From positions 124,001 through 188,000 of the forward strand of contig JAZQCM010000014.1 in assembly GCA_045546275.1 (NCBI GenBank): a stretch of DNA of 64,000 nt, read 5' to 3'. Shown piece by piece: positions 50,315 to 59,930 of this stretch. This DNA is from RGIG1927 sp045546275 (GTDB taxonomy: Bacteria > Bacillota > Clostridia > UMGS1883). Each line of letters starts with the position of its first letter. Position 1 is the first letter of the stretch. The notes under the pieces were generated by a model. That model did no database searches. It was not told the origin of the DNA and worked only from the letters and a program-made list of their open reading frames with translations. The position numbers and the translations under genes were made by a program.

Positions 50315-53300
50315 TTATTCCATAATTTCAACTGTTACATCGTCAATGTAAATTTCGCCCCACTTATCATTACCAACAGAGAATGTAAGTGTGTCGATGG
50401 GGTTAGAGTCCCAATCGTAAGTGGTTGCATCAACGTAGCTTTCTGTATGGTAAACAGTTCTGTGACCATCGAAGATAGAGAAATCGATTTTCTTATTCTT
50501 TGGTGAAACATCAATTGTTACTTCGTAGTTACTGCCTGTCATCAATGCATCGTATTCGTTGCCGCGACCGTATTCGGAGTAGATACCGGCATCGAATATC
50601 CAATCCTGGCCACCACCGTCAAACCAACGTGTTCTTCTGAGGTTGCCTGTTGTGCCTCGTCCGTTGTAGTGACGCCAGCCTGAGGACTGCCTGAACTGAA
50701 TAGCACAGGGAGTAGCGTTGCCGTCGTTATAAACAGGAACACCGTGTGAAAGTGTAAAGCCTGCGTTTGTTGTGTTGTTCCAGCTCATTTCGTCAATGTA
50801 GCGCATAGAAAACTTAATCTGGTAATCCTTGCCTTCACTATCGGGAAGAGCATGAGATGCCATAACCGCACCGCTTCCTGTTTCACCGCCTGAGCCTACA
50901 TGGTAAAGGTGAAGACCTGTGTTGCCAAAGGGAGCCTTTGTAATTGCAGCGTAGCTATGTGTACCGAATGCGGCATTGTCGCCGTATGCCTTGCCAATCC
51001 AGCCATTGAAGTTTTCACCGTTTTCGTCAAGAACAAGCTTTTCTGTGCCCTCGTAGGTGAAGGTTTCAACAAAGTCGAACTTGTTGCCTTCTGTGCTCAT
51101 TTCAAACACAACAGAAGTAATATCGCTCATGGGGTGCTCAATACCCTTGTTCCAACAAAGAAGCTTAACGCTGTCGCCTTCGTTAAAGGTTGCGGTGTAG
51201 TCAAGCTCAAGAACAATTTCCTCTGTACCCATGGGAGAAAGAGAACCATCCTGCATTTTAGGTGCACCTACCATACCAATCTGAGGTACGCTTCGTGCAG
51301 GAATAACAGCTTCGTCTGTAGTAACCTTTACAAGAGCGCCGTCCTTGTTGTAGTGTGCAAGTGCAATGTAAACGTTGCCGTCGCCGATGGAAATGTTTGT
51401 AATGTTGAACTTACCTGTGATTGTTTCTTCACCCACGGGAAGTACATCTGCCTTTTCGCCGTCAACGTAAAGACACGCATCAGCAAACATTTCGGGGTCG
51501 TCCTGAGTAATAAAACCGTCAGCAGCAAAGTCTGTCCAAACACCTGTCTTATACTCGTAGTTCATCCAGTAGCGGTATTCACCACTCTTCCAGAGAAGTC
51601 TGGGACCCTGATGGTTACCCTCCTCGTCAACCTTGTAGTTGTAAATTGCATTGGGACGAACGTTATTAATCTTACTGTTTTCTGTAATAGGTTCACGCAC
51701 TGTCCATGTTGCACCATGGTCATCACTTTCCCAACGGTAAATTTCAAAAATGTTACCGTGTTCGCCCATTGTGGGGATGGAAAGATAAATTACGTTAGCA
51801 TCGGAAGCGTTGTGGTCAAAGGTTAAACCGCCTGAGTAGCATCTCTCCTGTGTTGCATTTTCATGCCACCACTTGCCACCATAGGTTAAGAAAGTCTTAA
51901 CCCAGGAGTTTGTGTCAGAATCCCAACGTGCATACCAGTAATAATGGTGAGAACGGTGAGAGTCGTTAACATTAGGACCGTACCATTCGGGTAATTCGCC
52001 GTTAGGACCGGGAGCTGTTGCTGTTACGTCAACGTAAACAATACAGGGCTCGCCCTTTTCGTTAACCTTAATATCCCATGTCCAGCCACGACGTTCACCG
52101 CCTGATGTAATCTGCGCATTTGCGTCAAACAACAGAAGCTCAGGATAGGTGCCCACGAGAAGGTTTGTGATAATGCCCCACTGACCGTTAGTTCCGTTAG
52201 CACCCTCGGAAACATATTCAGCCTTATTTTCAAAGGGAAGCGGCTGTAAGTATGTGCCCTTGGCTGTGTAAAGGTTCTGGTCTGCAATGTCAAAGGTTAC
52301 ATAGTAAATGTTGTTGTTTACATCGTTGTCGGGGTGGTTTGCAGTGAATGTAATATAAATCTTATTTCTGTCAAAGTCGTAATCGTACTTTGTGTAGGGT
52401 CTTCTGCCGCCGTCGCTTCTGCCACCGTCAGCATAGGAGCCTGCGTTGTAGGTTGTGTTGGCAAACTGTGTCTGACCCATAATAGTTTCTACAACACCGT
52501 TATCATCGGGCATTGAGAATTTAGCCAAAGTAGGCTTCCAGTGAACGCCTCTCCAGCCAACGTAAATAACGTCGTTGCCCTCAATTCCTTCATCGTCATG
52601 TACCATGAATACAGAAGGATAGGTTGCGTTGTAGGTTGTGTTTTCAACTGCGGTGTAGCAGTAGTAGTACTGCCAGTCGTTCCATTCGCTGATATCCTCG
52701 GGGTTCTTGGATACACAGTAGTACATTCTGTTTTCTGTTGTGTGCTTGGAGTAGAAAATCATAATTCTGCCGTCGGGCAAAACTACAACTGCAGGGTTGT
52801 TGTGGTCATCGGCTTCCAAAAATTCATGAACAACAACTCTCTTGTAGGTGTCTGTGTCGTGGTCGTATTCACCAACAACAATAGTACCTTCGTCTTCAAC
52901 CCAACCCATGTAGGTTTTGTCGTGCTTGAACTTGTAGCCTTTGTTCGAAGAATACTGACCTGATTCAAACCTGGTTGCAAGCTTATCACCGGGCTGAATG
53001 TGAGTACCTGAGGGCTCAACATACCAGTTCCAGCCACCGTTATTTGTTGCAACTGTGTTTTCAGTTGTTTTAGGAAGAATTTCCAGATCACGAACATTAA
53101 CTGTTGCAGTTGCCTTCATTTCAATGCCTTCAATTGTGCCTGTAGCTTCGTATTCGCCGATAGTTTCAATGTCAACTGCTGTAGTGTCCCATGTTACGGG
53201 GTAAAGAATTTTCTGTCCGTCAGAGAAAACCATCTTAACCTGATTGGGAAGATTGATTGCACCATCGCCACGAACATGGTTTACATAAGGTGACTCAAAC

Positions 53301-55663
53301 TCGGTCATTTCAACCTCATGGTATGTAACAGTAAGGGTGTCTTCGCCTTCTGCCACAACAATTGAGGGTGATACGGTAACGTCTTCAATAAGATAAAGCT
53401 TATCGTTTGTTTCAATCAGCTTAGGAGCGTTCCAATCGGTGTATTCAACACCTGTTGCCGCCTTTACCTTGTAGCCGTCACGAAGAGAAGCACCTTCTTC
53501 ATCAACGTATTCCACGTTAAGGTAGCTGAAGCCGTCAATCCATGCTGTTTTGTGACTTGTAATTGAAACAGAGCCTGTGGAAATCATTCTGTCAATAGAA
53601 TTAAGTCCGCCATTACGGAACTTGGCAGGAGAAGGTGTGATGTTCACAAATTCGCCGCCGTTTGCACTTATCTGAAGTGTGTAGGTTTTGTTTGTAATGT
53701 CAATGGTTGTACGAAGAGTGTAGGAGGCGTTATAATCACAAATTACGGAAGAGGTCTTCCAGTCGCCGTCGTGATATTCAAACACGTATTCGCCGTTAAC
53801 CTGTGTGTTCATGTAACGAAGAAGTGCACCTGCAGCGGAGAAGCTTCCTGTGGATGCATTACCGTACATAATAAGCTTGTTTGTGCCGGATGCTGTTGTA
53901 AATGCAGTATCGGCAACAATAACACCGCCGTTGTAGTTGTTGATGTAGTTGTAAAGACCAAAGTTTGCGCTGTTGGAGTCGTCACCTGCATGCCAGAAGG
54001 TTTCAACGCTGTGGTCAATTCCAAATACTGTAACCAAAATTTCAACGGGTGCAGTAACTTCTTCAGCGCCTTCTGCAAAAACTGCAGTTGCAACGCCTTT
54101 CACTGTTACTGTATCGCCTGTGGTGTAGCTTTCGGGTGCATCCCATTCTACTGTTGCCTGAACAATAGAGCCGAGTGTGCCTTCAACCTGTACAGTAGAA
54201 GGGAGAGTGACTGTGTCACCATCGATTGCCTTAATGGGGTCAATTTCAGAAACTGACTCAATTTTTTCAACCTGTACATCTTCAGTCTCTTCAATTTCGT
54301 ACAAGCCAAATGCGGAAAGAACTCTGTTCTGTGCCCATGCAAAGCTTACACGGATAAATTCGTCTGTTGCGGTAAACACAAGGTTGTTTTTACCCTTTAC
54401 GGATGTGTTTGCATCGCGGAGAGTTTTTGTAACAGAAGAGAATTCCGCACTGCTGCCTTCTGTTATTCTTGCAAATTCAATAGCTTCGTCAAGAGTAAAG
54501 GTGAGGTAATATGTTTTACCAACTTCAACATCCCATGCACGATATAAACCTGCTACGTCTTCACTGCCTGTGTTGCCTTTGATTGTAAGGGCATTGTTTT
54601 CGGAAGCGAAATTAACAGAATTTGCCGCCTGATTCAAGCCGGTGTACCAGCCTGCCAAATCGTGGGCAAAATTTCCGTTGGGGATAAGGTTGTTTGTTTT
54701 AACATTGTACTGAACTCCGTCGTATGCCACAATGTCACCTGTTTTATAGTCGCCTGTGTTTGCCTGAGGTGTCATTTCGATTGTAGCAGACTCGGAAAGA
54801 GTTGTTTCGGGGGAAGTGTAGATAACATTTTCACCGTTTGCACTGTAGCTTAAGGACGGGAAGGTAACGCCTTCTGCTTCAAGCGAGTCATAACGCTTTG
54901 TTTCCGTTTTTACAACATTGCCGTTTGCACTGTAGCTTGCAGTAACCTCAACTGTTGTTTCGGAATTTATAACAGTTGCAACTGTAAGGTTTGCAAAACC
55001 AATGTGAGCATAATTTGTCCACCAACCATCACTGCCTGCAATTGAACCAAAGCCATTAACAGTACCGGGGAGGGCAGAATCGGTATAAACCTTTTCGCCT
55101 GCAACGTAGTATTCAACACTGTGTGTTTCGCCGTCGGTGTTGTTGTAGTAAACAAGTGCCATGTCGGTGTAGTTTGTTGCATTAAAGCCAAACTTGTGAG
55201 TGTCGGACACACCTGTCACGTTCTTGTCAAGTGTGAAGGTTGTAATTTCAGCATCCTCAGCATCACGGAATGTGAAATTGTAATAGCAGTCAGCTGCATC
55301 TGTCTGCCATTTGTGCTTCCATTCAACAACCACCATGTCGGCATCTTTTGTGGCATTTTTAACAGCATCGGAGGCTGTTACGGTTGCCTCAAGGTTTGCT
55401 TGATGTGCACTGTAAAACTGCAGTACATCATAGCCGTCATAGGTTCTTAAATTGGCAAAGCTGCCTGTGCTTGACCAGCCCTCCCAGTTCTGGGAAACTG
55501 CCGCATCATACAATCCGCCAACGTCAGGTGCGGACCAAACTACTTCGCCTGAAAACAAATCGGTTACTGTAGTTGTTTTGGCTGCACTTACGCTTATTTG
55601 CGGCACAATTGAAAGAACCATGCACAAAGCAATCATAAGTGCAGAAAAACGTTTCATTTTCAT
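50315..55663 (-). CDS. Giant secreted BNR_4-type propeller protein (paralogue 2)
   Basis: This 1782-residue exoprotein has a signal peptide (cleavage near VSA-A, residue 27). The first 540 residues differ from paralogue 1: a jelly-roll-like region (about 35-235), a linker with two TxSYSANG units (about 240-310) and a carbohydrate-binding-like domain starting NLIPNGNFAHDLAGWY (about 340-475). From about residue 560 it follows paralogue 1 closely: lectin-like stretch (EYVFEYHDGDW), Big_4-like Ig (about 788-856), propeller opening NNGGWNWYVEPSGTH with the His of DDHNNP near 952 and another 20 residues on in YSKHT, and the C-terminal beta domain from about 1538. AAGGAGG precedes the ATG. It probably acts on the same class of polymer with different binding modules; the activity is inferred, not shown. 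Confidence 0.85.
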   Translation of the reverse strand: MKMKRFSALMIALCMVLSIVPQISVSAAKTTTVTDLFSGEVVWSAPDVGGLYDAAVSQNWEGWSSTGSFANLRTYDGYDVLQFYSAHQANLEATVTASDAVKNATKDADMVVVEWKHKWQTDAADCYYNFTFRDAEDAEITTFTLDKNVTGVSDTHKFGFNATNYTDMALVYYNNTDGETHSVEYYVAGEKVYTDSALPGTVNGFGSIAGSDGWWTNYAHIGFANLTVATVINSETTVEVTASYSANGNVVKTETKRYDSLEAEGVTFPSLSYSANGENVIYTSPETTLSESATIEMTPQANTGDYKTGDIVAYDGVQYNVKTNNLIPNGNFAHDLAGWYTGLNQAANSVNFASENNALTIKGNTGSEDVAGLYRAWDVEVGKTYYLTFTLDEAIEFARITEGSSAEFSSVTKTLRDANTSVKGKNNLVFTATDEFIRVSFAWAQNRVLSAFGLYEIEETEDVQVEKIESVSEIDPIKAIDGDTVTLPSTVQVEGTLGSIVQATVEWDAPESYTTGDTVTVKGVATAVFAEGAEEVTAPVEILVTVFGIDHSVETFWHAGDDSNSANFGLYNYINNYNGGVIVADTAFTTASGTNKLIMYGNASTGSFSAAGALLRYMNTQVNGEYVFEYHDGDWKTSSVICDYNASYTLRTTIDITNKTYTLQISANGGEFVNITPSPAKFRNGGLNSIDRMISTGSVSITSHKTAWIDGFSYLNVEYVDEEGASLRDGYKVKAATGVEYTDWNAPKLIETNDKLYLIEDVTVSPSIVVAEGEDTLTVTYHEVEMTEFESPYVNHVRGDGAINLPNQVKMVFSDGQKILYPVTWDTTAVDIETIGEYEATGTIEGIEMKATATVNVRDLEILPKTTENTVATNNGGWNWYVEPSGTHIQPGDKLATRFESGQYSSNKGYKFKHDKTYMGWVEDEGTIVVGEYDHDTDTYKRVVVHEFLEADDHNNPAVVVLPDGRIMIFYSKHTTENRMYYCVSKNPEDISEWNDWQYYYCYTAVENTTYNATYPSVFMVHDDEGIEGNDVIYVGWRGVHWKPTLAKFSMPDDNGVVETIMGQTQFANTTYNAGSYADGGRSDGGRRPYTKYDYDFDRNKIYITFTANHPDNDVNNNIYYVTFDIADQNLYTAKGTYLQPLPFENKAEYVSEGANGTNGQWGIITNLLVGTYPELLLFDANAQITSGGERRGWTWDIKVNEKGEPCIVYVDVTATAPGPNGELPEWYGPNVNDSHRSHHYYWYARWDSDTNSWVKTFLTYGGKWWHENATQERCYSGGLTFDHNASDANVIYLSIPTMGEHGNIFEIYRWESDDHGATWTVREPITENSKINNVRPNAIYNYKVDEEGNHQGPRLLWKSGEYRYWMNYEYKTGVWTDFAADGFITQDDPEMFADACLYVDGEKADVLPVGEETITGKFNITNISIGDGNVYIALAHYNKDGALVKVTTDEAVIPARSVPQIGMVGAPKMQDGSLSPMGTEEIVLELDYTATFNEGDSVKLLCWNKGIEHPMSDITSVVFEMSTEGNKFDFVETFTYEGTEKLVLDENGENFNGWIGKAYGDNAAFGTHSYAAITKAPFGNTGLHLYHVGSGGETGSGAVMASHALPDSEGKDYQIKFSMRYIDEMSWNNTTNAGFTLSHGVPVYNDGNATPCAIQFRQSSGWRHYNGRGTTGNLRRTRWFDGGGQDWIFDAGIYSEYGRGNEYDALMTGSNYEVTIDVSPKNKKIDFSIFDGHRTVYHTESYVDATTYDWDSNPIDTLTFSVGNDKWGEIYIDDVTVEIME

Positions 55664-55703
55664 AATATTTTCCTCCTTTGAAAAAATATATAAAGATACC
55701 TAT

Positions 55704-55732
55704 ATTATACCTCTTTGAGGCATTAGTGTCAA
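55704..55732 (-). promoter_or_regulatory. Promoter of giant exoprotein paralogue 2
   Basis: Consensus TTGACA and TATAAT on the minus strand are 17 bases apart. Confidence 0.93.
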
Positions 55733-55742
55733 CAAAATAAAC

Positions 55743-55772
55743 AAAAAAACAACCGCTTTCACGGTTGTTTTT
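55743..55772 (-). terminator. Terminator after the PAP2 gene
   Basis: AAAAACAACCG and CGGTTGTTTTT pair around CTTTCA, followed on the minus strand by more Ts. Confidence 0.88.
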
Positions 55773-55774
55773 GG

Positions 55775-56422
55775 CTAACGTATATAAATTCGTTTTTCGT
55801 TTTTTGAAAACACATTGCTGTATGCAAATTTTTCAAGTGCAAGCATTAAACAAAATGAACAGAACACGTCAATTATGCTGTGCTGCTTTAGTGTTACGGT
55901 TGCAATGCATATTAAAACAGTAAAGGTAAAGGTTAATGATTTTACCCATGGGTACTTTAGTGCAATACGGGAACGGCAAATGGCAATGTGCGCCGAAAGA
56001 GTGTCAAGTACATGAATTGACGGGCACACGTTTGTGGGAGTGTCGGTGTAGTAAAGTAAATTTACCAGATAGCAAAAAATGTTTTCGTTTGCAACAGGCT
56101 TTTTTGCCACAACACCGTTGGGAAAAATGCCGTAAAGAATAAGGCAGATAATGTTGCCTGTGAACATCATGGCAGCCATTTTCCAAAAGCTTTCGCGGTC
56201 AGAATACATTAACGAAAACAACACCGCAGGGATAAACACAAACCACAAAAGATAGGGAACAATAAACACCTCGCAAAATGGAATGAGGTCATCAATCGGG
56301 CAGGATATAATATATTTCGGCTTTATGTTTTTTTCAAGGTATAAAAACCAAACGAAATAAACTATTGTATATAATCCCATGAAAATAACGGGATGCTCTT
56401 TGAAAAAGTTTTTAATTTTCAA
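55775..56422 (-). CDS. PAP2-family membrane phosphatase
   Basis: This 215-residue membrane protein has about six helices. The PAP2 active-site motifs are CPSIHV (about residues 133-138) and KQHSIIDV (about 180-187), which supply the catalytic His residues and Asp. Relatives dephosphorylate undecaprenyl or other lipid phosphates; the short length and layout resemble inositol-phosphoceramide-synthase-like PAP2 members. The start is TTG, about 6 bases after GAAGGTG; no ATG in frame is better placed. It is monocistronic and divergent from the HAD phosphatase gene. Confidence 0.86.
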   Translation of the reverse strand: MKIKNFFKEHPVIFMGLYTIVYFVWFLYLEKNIKPKYIISCPIDDLIPFCEVFIVPYLLWFVFIPAVLFSLMYSDRESFWKMAAMMFTGNIICLILYGIFPNGVVAKKPVANENIFCYLVNLLYYTDTPTNVCPSIHVLDTLSAHIAICRSRIALKYPWVKSLTFTFTVLICIATVTLKQHSIIDVFCSFCLMLALEKFAYSNVFSKNEKRIYIR

Positions 56423-56499
56423 AAAATCACCTTCTTAAATACTAAGACAAATTATAGTAACCTTAATAAAAAAAGTCAATGAATAAATTGTAAAAATTA

Positions 56500-56528
56500 T
56501 TGATGTTTTTTACTCTCTGTGATAAAAT
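56500..56528 (+). promoter_or_regulatory. Promoter of the HAD phosphatase gene
   Basis: TTGATG and TAAAAT are 17 bases apart, about 22 bases before the ATG. Confidence 0.75.
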
Positions 56529-56549
56529 CAACCAATGCGAGGTGATACC

Positions 56550-57344
56550 ATGAAAAAGATAATATTTTTTGACGTTGACGGAACAATTGTGACCGATATT
56601 AGCGTGGGCGAGGGGAAAATAATTCCCGAAAGCTGCAAAAGAGCAATAAAAAAAGCTCGTGAAAATGGTCACTTGTGTTTTGTAAATTCAGGCAGACCCT
56701 ACTCAAACGTGGAAAAATACATTTTGGACATCGGCTTTGACGGCGTTGTTTCGGGCTGCGGAACAAACATACATATAGGTAACGAAGATATTTTTTATGT
56801 AAGTGTTGAAAAAACTTTGGCAAAAAAGGTGTACGAGCTTTGTAAAAAGTATAATATAACAGCCTTCTTTGAAGGCCGTGACCAGACCTACTACATTGAA
56901 AATAATTACAACGTTAAATGGCTGGACGATTTCAGCGAACAGATAACTATTCAAGGCTCTGTTGTTAAAAGAGAAATTGATGAGTTTTTTTCCTTTGACA
57001 AGTTCTGCGCATTCCACAGCGAAAACAACTGCATTGATGAATTTGTAAAAGAAATGGAAAAGGATTTCACTGCACTTGTCAGAAACGACACCTTTGTTGA
57101 ATTTATCCCAAAGGGTCACAACAAGGGCACTGCAATTAAAAAAGTGTGTGAGTATTATAATTTGCCGATTGAGCATAGTTATGCAATCGGTGACAGCTTA
57201 AATGACCTGGACATGCTTAATGTAACTCCAAATTCCATTGCAATGGGCAACGGCAAAGAACTTCACAAGTATGCCGCCTTTGTAACAAAAGATATTTTAG
57301 ACGACGGTATAGAATATGCATTGAAGCATTTTAAAATTATATAA
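56550..57344 (+). CDS. Cof-type HAD-IIB phosphatase
   Basis: This 264-residue cytoplasmic phosphatase of the HAD superfamily has nucleophile D8 and acid D10 in FFDVDGT, motif II NSGRPY, the motif III Lys in KGHNKGTAI and motif IV GDSLNDLDML. The C2B cap sits between. Members act on sugar phosphates or flavin and other cofactors; the substrate cannot be named. The ATG follows GAGGTG by 7 bases; an upstream in-frame ATG overlaps that site. Monocistronic. Confidence 0.93.
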   Translation: MKKIIFFDVDGTIVTDISVGEGKIIPESCKRAIKKARENGHLCFVNSGRPYSNVEKYILDIGFDGVVSGCGTNIHIGNEDIFYVSVEKTLAKKVYELCKKYNITAFFEGRDQTYYIENNYNVKWLDDFSEQITIQGSVVKREIDEFFSFDKFCAFHSENNCIDEFVKEMEKDFTALVRNDTFVEFIPKGHNKGTAIKKVCEYYNLPIEHSYAIGDSLNDLDMLNVTPNSIAMGNGKELHKYAAFVTKDILDDGIEYALKHFKII

Positions 57345-57347
57345 AAT

Positions 57348-57373
57348 AAAAAAACGCCGAAAGGCGTTTTTTA
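57348..57373. terminator. Bidirectional terminator between HAD and YczE-like genes
   Basis: An ACGCC/GGCGT stem with a GAAA tetraloop has a long A-run before it and a T-run after it. It overlaps the last codon of the convergent gene. Confidence 0.88.
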
Positions 57374-58015
57374 TTTTATGAGCTTGTCAATAAGTTTTCC
57401 GAAAAAAGCTATAATAGGCGCATTTGTAAGAGTTATGACAACTGTGCCAATGCCTAAGCCCTGAAGTGAGCCATTGAGTAAAAGTGCCAGAGCAACCGAC
57501 AAAACAAAATAGCAAATATCGTTTACCATTTTAACCTTTTCAACCTGAATGTTAAACTTTTGCGCTATTTCTGCAACCAAAAGCTCGTAGGCCTGTACGG
57601 GCATTGTTGTTCTGAAAAACAATGCAATTGCCAAGGCTGACAAGCATTCACCCAAAATAAATGCAACAATGCGCATTGAAAGCAGCTCATAGGCGCCGTT
57701 GCCTCCCAAAACAAAAAGCCACATGTCTAAAACAAGCCCCGATATAATTGCCGTGGCAAAGGAAAGAATGTACTTTAATTTAAACTTATATGTTGTAAAG
57801 AATACTATTACAATAAGGAGAGTCTGGAGAATATACTCACTTGTGCCCTGACTGTACCAAGGAAAAAAGCTTTCCATTTTCACGTGGATTATGTATGCAG
57901 GTGCGGCAATCATTGAAAGCCCGAAATCAGACTTTGTGCAAAAGGCAATGCCCAAGGTGCACAAAAGAATGCCGAAAACCCAGTAAAGCTGATTTTTATA
58001 CTTACATTTTATCAT
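57371..58015 (-). CDS. YczE/YitT-like integral membrane protein (DUF6198-type)
   Basis: This 214-residue protein has about five to six membrane helices. The N-terminal TLGIAFCTKSDFGLSMIAAPAYII-type segment, seen from about residue 20, and the later RTTMPVQAYELLVAEIA are typical of the YczE/YyaS group. The function is unknown; some relatives are linked to transporter-like roles. The ATG 8 bases after GAGG was chosen over a GTG that lies in the Shine-Dalgarno itself. It is divergent from trmK. Confidence 0.82.
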   Translation of the reverse strand: MIKCKYKNQLYWVFGILLCTLGIAFCTKSDFGLSMIAAPAYIIHVKMESFFPWYSQGTSEYILQTLLIVIVFFTTYKFKLKYILSFATAIISGLVLDMWLFVLGGNGAYELLSMRIVAFILGECLSALAIALFFRTTMPVQAYELLVAEIAQKFNIQVEKVKMVNDICYFVLSVALALLLNGSLQGLGIGTVVITLTNAPIIAFFGKLIDKLIK

Positions 58016-58058
58016 GCTTTTCACCTCTAAGTGATAAAATACAACATTTTCCCAAGTC

Positions 58059-58087
58059 TTGTCAAGTATAAAAAAGTGTGATATAAT
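58059..58087 (+). promoter_or_regulatory. Promoter of trmK-nif3
   Basis: TTGTCA and TATAAT are 17 bases apart, about 20 bases before the ATG. Confidence 0.8.
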
Positions 58088-58107
58088 CGCACAAAGGAGT
58101 TTTTCGC

Positions 58108-58779
58108 ATGAATATTGAAACTAAAATAACCCCCAGGTTAAAAATGGTGGCGGATTTGGTGCCAAGCTGCACTTTAGTTGCAGACGTTGGAACCGACCAC
58201 GGTTATCTGCCAATATATTTAGTAAATAAAGGCATTTGCCAAAGGGCAATTGCAGCCGATATTAACAAGGGCCCTCTTTCGGCTGCACAAAAAAACATTG
58301 CCTTAACAAAAGTAAAGGACAAAATTGAAACCATTTTGTCCGACGGGTTAAAAAATGTTGAAAAAGCCGACTGTGTTACAATTTGCGGCATGGGCGGTGA
58401 GCTGATGGCAAGCATTCTGGAAAACCGAAAGGAAAATATGACCCGCTTTGTGCTCCAGCCACAGCGAAGTGTTGATGTTTTAAGGTATTATCTTGCCCAA
58501 AACGGCTTTGAAATTAAAAAAGAAGCCATTGCCAAGGAAAACGACAAAATGTACTGTGCATTTTATGCCGTTTTTACAGGTGAAAAGTGCCAGATAACAA
58601 AAAAAGAGGCACTTTTGGGAAAATACGATGCTTTTGAAGATAAAACCTTGTATGAAGAATATGTGAATTATCGAAAAAGAGAAGTTGAAAAAGCCATTGA
58701 AAGCATGGAAAAAGCACGCTCCTTCTCCGAAAGATACCATGAACTGAAAAAACTACTGGAGGTTTACAATGAAGCTTGA
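58108..58779 (+). CDS. trmK: tRNA (adenine-22-N1)-methyltransferase
   Basis: TrmK methylates A22 of bacterial tRNAs using S-adenosylmethionine. The Rossmann motif is VADVGTDHGYLPIYL (about residues 24-38), followed by AIAADINKGPLSAA and the catalytic-region ICGMGGELM. A C-terminal coiled-coil (about 165-223) completes the 223 residues. AAAGGAG precedes the ATG. The stop overlaps the start of the nif3 gene by 11 bases, the same pairing as trmK-yqfO in Bacillus. There it lies next to rpoD, but here rpoD is 3.2 kb away on the other strand. Confidence 0.95.
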   Translation: MNIETKITPRLKMVADLVPSCTLVADVGTDHGYLPIYLVNKGICQRAIAADINKGPLSAAQKNIALTKVKDKIETILSDGLKNVEKADCVTICGMGGELMASILENRKENMTRFVLQPQRSVDVLRYYLAQNGFEIKKEAIAKENDKMYCAFYAVFTGEKCQITKKEALLGKYDAFEDKTLYEEYVNYRKREVEKAIESMEKARSFSERYHELKKLLEVYNEA

Positions 58780-59527
58780 AAAAATAATTGATTTTATGGA
58801 AACTGTTGCCCCAAAGGAATTTGCCATGGAATACGACAACGTGGGACTTTTGGTGGGACGATACGAAAAAAATATAACAAAAATTTTAACAGCACTTGAT
58901 TGCACAATAGCTGTTGTGCAGGAAGCAAAGGAAAAAGGCTGTGAGGCAATAATTTGTCATCACCCTGTGCTGTTTTCCGGTGCAAAGAAAATCACCGACG
59001 AAACAAAAGAGGGCGAAATGCTTTTACTGGCAATTGAAAATAACATTTCAATCTTTGCCGCACACACTAACCTTGACTTTGCCCAAGGTGGTCTGAACGA
59101 TTATTTTTTGGAAAAACTGGGCTTTAAAGCTTGTGACACAATAGTTGACAACGAGGGCAGAATTTTTGACGCTGAAGGAATAAGTGTTAAAGAATTGTGC
59201 CACAAAATAAAAAAAGTATTTGACGTACCTTTTTTAAGGGCTTCGGGTGATATAAACCGCGAAGCGTCAAAGGTGGCCCTCTGCACAGGAAGCGGCAAAA
59301 GCCTTTGGAGAGAAGCAAGCAGTAAGGCGGATGTGTATATAACAGGGGAAATGGGTCATCACGACATTTTAAGTGTTCTGGAGGAGGATTGCTGCTATAT
59401 TGAAATAAGCCACTACGACAGCGAAAAAATTGCAATGGAGCTTCTTTCAAAAAAGCTTAGCGAAGAATTTAAAGAAATTGATGTTTTTATATCACAGGAA
59501 AATAAAAACCCTTTGACATTTGTGTAA
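58769..59527 (+). CDS. Nif3/YbgI/YqfO-family dinuclear metal protein
   Basis: This 252-residue member of the Nif3 family is the short form without the inserted PII-like domain of Bacillus YqfO. Metal ligands are visible as H64-H65 in CHHPVLF, H99 and D103 in HTNLDFAQGG, and the C-terminal HYDSEK block. The family is sometimes annotated as GTP cyclohydrolase I type 2, but the function remains uncertain. The ATG overlaps trmK, with the GGAGG ribosome binding site inside trmK. The rnpB -35 box lies in its last codons. Confidence 0.93.
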   Translation: MKLEKIIDFMETVAPKEFAMEYDNVGLLVGRYEKNITKILTALDCTIAVVQEAKEKGCEAIICHHPVLFSGAKKITDETKEGEMLLLAIENNISIFAAHTNLDFAQGGLNDYFLEKLGFKACDTIVDNEGRIFDAEGISVKELCHKIKKVFDVPFLRASGDINREASKVALCTGSGKSLWREASSKADVYITGEMGHHDILSVLEEDCCYIEISHYDSEKIAMELLSKKLSEEFKEIDVFISQENKNPLTFV

Positions 59528-59541
59528 TTTTAAATTATAAT
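59513..59541 (+). promoter_or_regulatory. Promoter of rnpB
   Basis: Full-consensus TTGACA and TATAAT are 17 bases apart. The -35 lies within the last codons of the nif3 gene. Confidence 0.94.
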
Positions 59542-59547
59542 GCCATT

Positions 59548-59891
59548 TGAGCAAGTTGAACGGTCGCGGGGGCGCTATGCGTCAATGAGGAAAGTCCGAG
59601 CTCCACAGGACAGGGTGCCGGGTAACTCCCGGTGAAGGCGACTTTAAGGAAAGTGCAACAGAAATAAACCGCCAGCTTAGCTGGTAAGGGTGGAAAGGCG
59701 GTGTAAGAGACCACCGCTCGGGAGGAGACTTCCGAGGCTCTGTAAACCCCACTCGGTGCAACATCGAAAGGATTGGCTATGCCGGGGTTGGTCCGACCTA
59801 TATCCGAAAGATGGCTGGAGCCCTGTAGAAATGCAGGGCGTAGATAGATGACCGTTTTAAATGACAGAACTCGGCTTACAGACTTGCTCAT
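59548..59891 (+). ncRNA. rnpB: RNase P RNA, bacterial type A
   Basis: This catalytic RNA trims the 5' leader of tRNA precursors. The conserved core GAGGAAAGTCCGAGCTCCACAG lies near 59587 in its first 20 bases, AACCCCACTCGGTGCAA-type sequence mid-way, TAGATAGATGACCG near 59841 and ACAGAACTCGGCTTACAG near the end. The terminal P1 helix is GAGCAAG/CTTGCTC, which fixes the ends to within a few bases. It has the type A layout, as is usual for Clostridia, not the type B of Bacillus. A consensus promoter is just upstream. Confidence 0.96.
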
Positions 59892-59902
59892 AAAAAGAAA
59901 AT

Positions 59903-59930
59903 AAGACGCCTTACGGCGTCTTTTTCTTTT
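59903..59930. terminator. Terminator after rnpB, shared with the convergent operon
   Basis: AAGACGCC and GGCGTCTT pair around TTAC, followed by TTTCTTTT. It overlaps the 3' end of the convergent membrane-protein gene. Confidence 0.88.

Noticed and set aside
50900..51826. A 308-codon open frame on the plus strand inside the second giant exoprotein gene, and similar long antisense frames elsewhere in both genes
   Set aside because: They are exactly antisense to strongly supported coding sequence, have Cys/Val/Asn-rich compositions typical of antisense frames, and have no convincing ribosome binding site.
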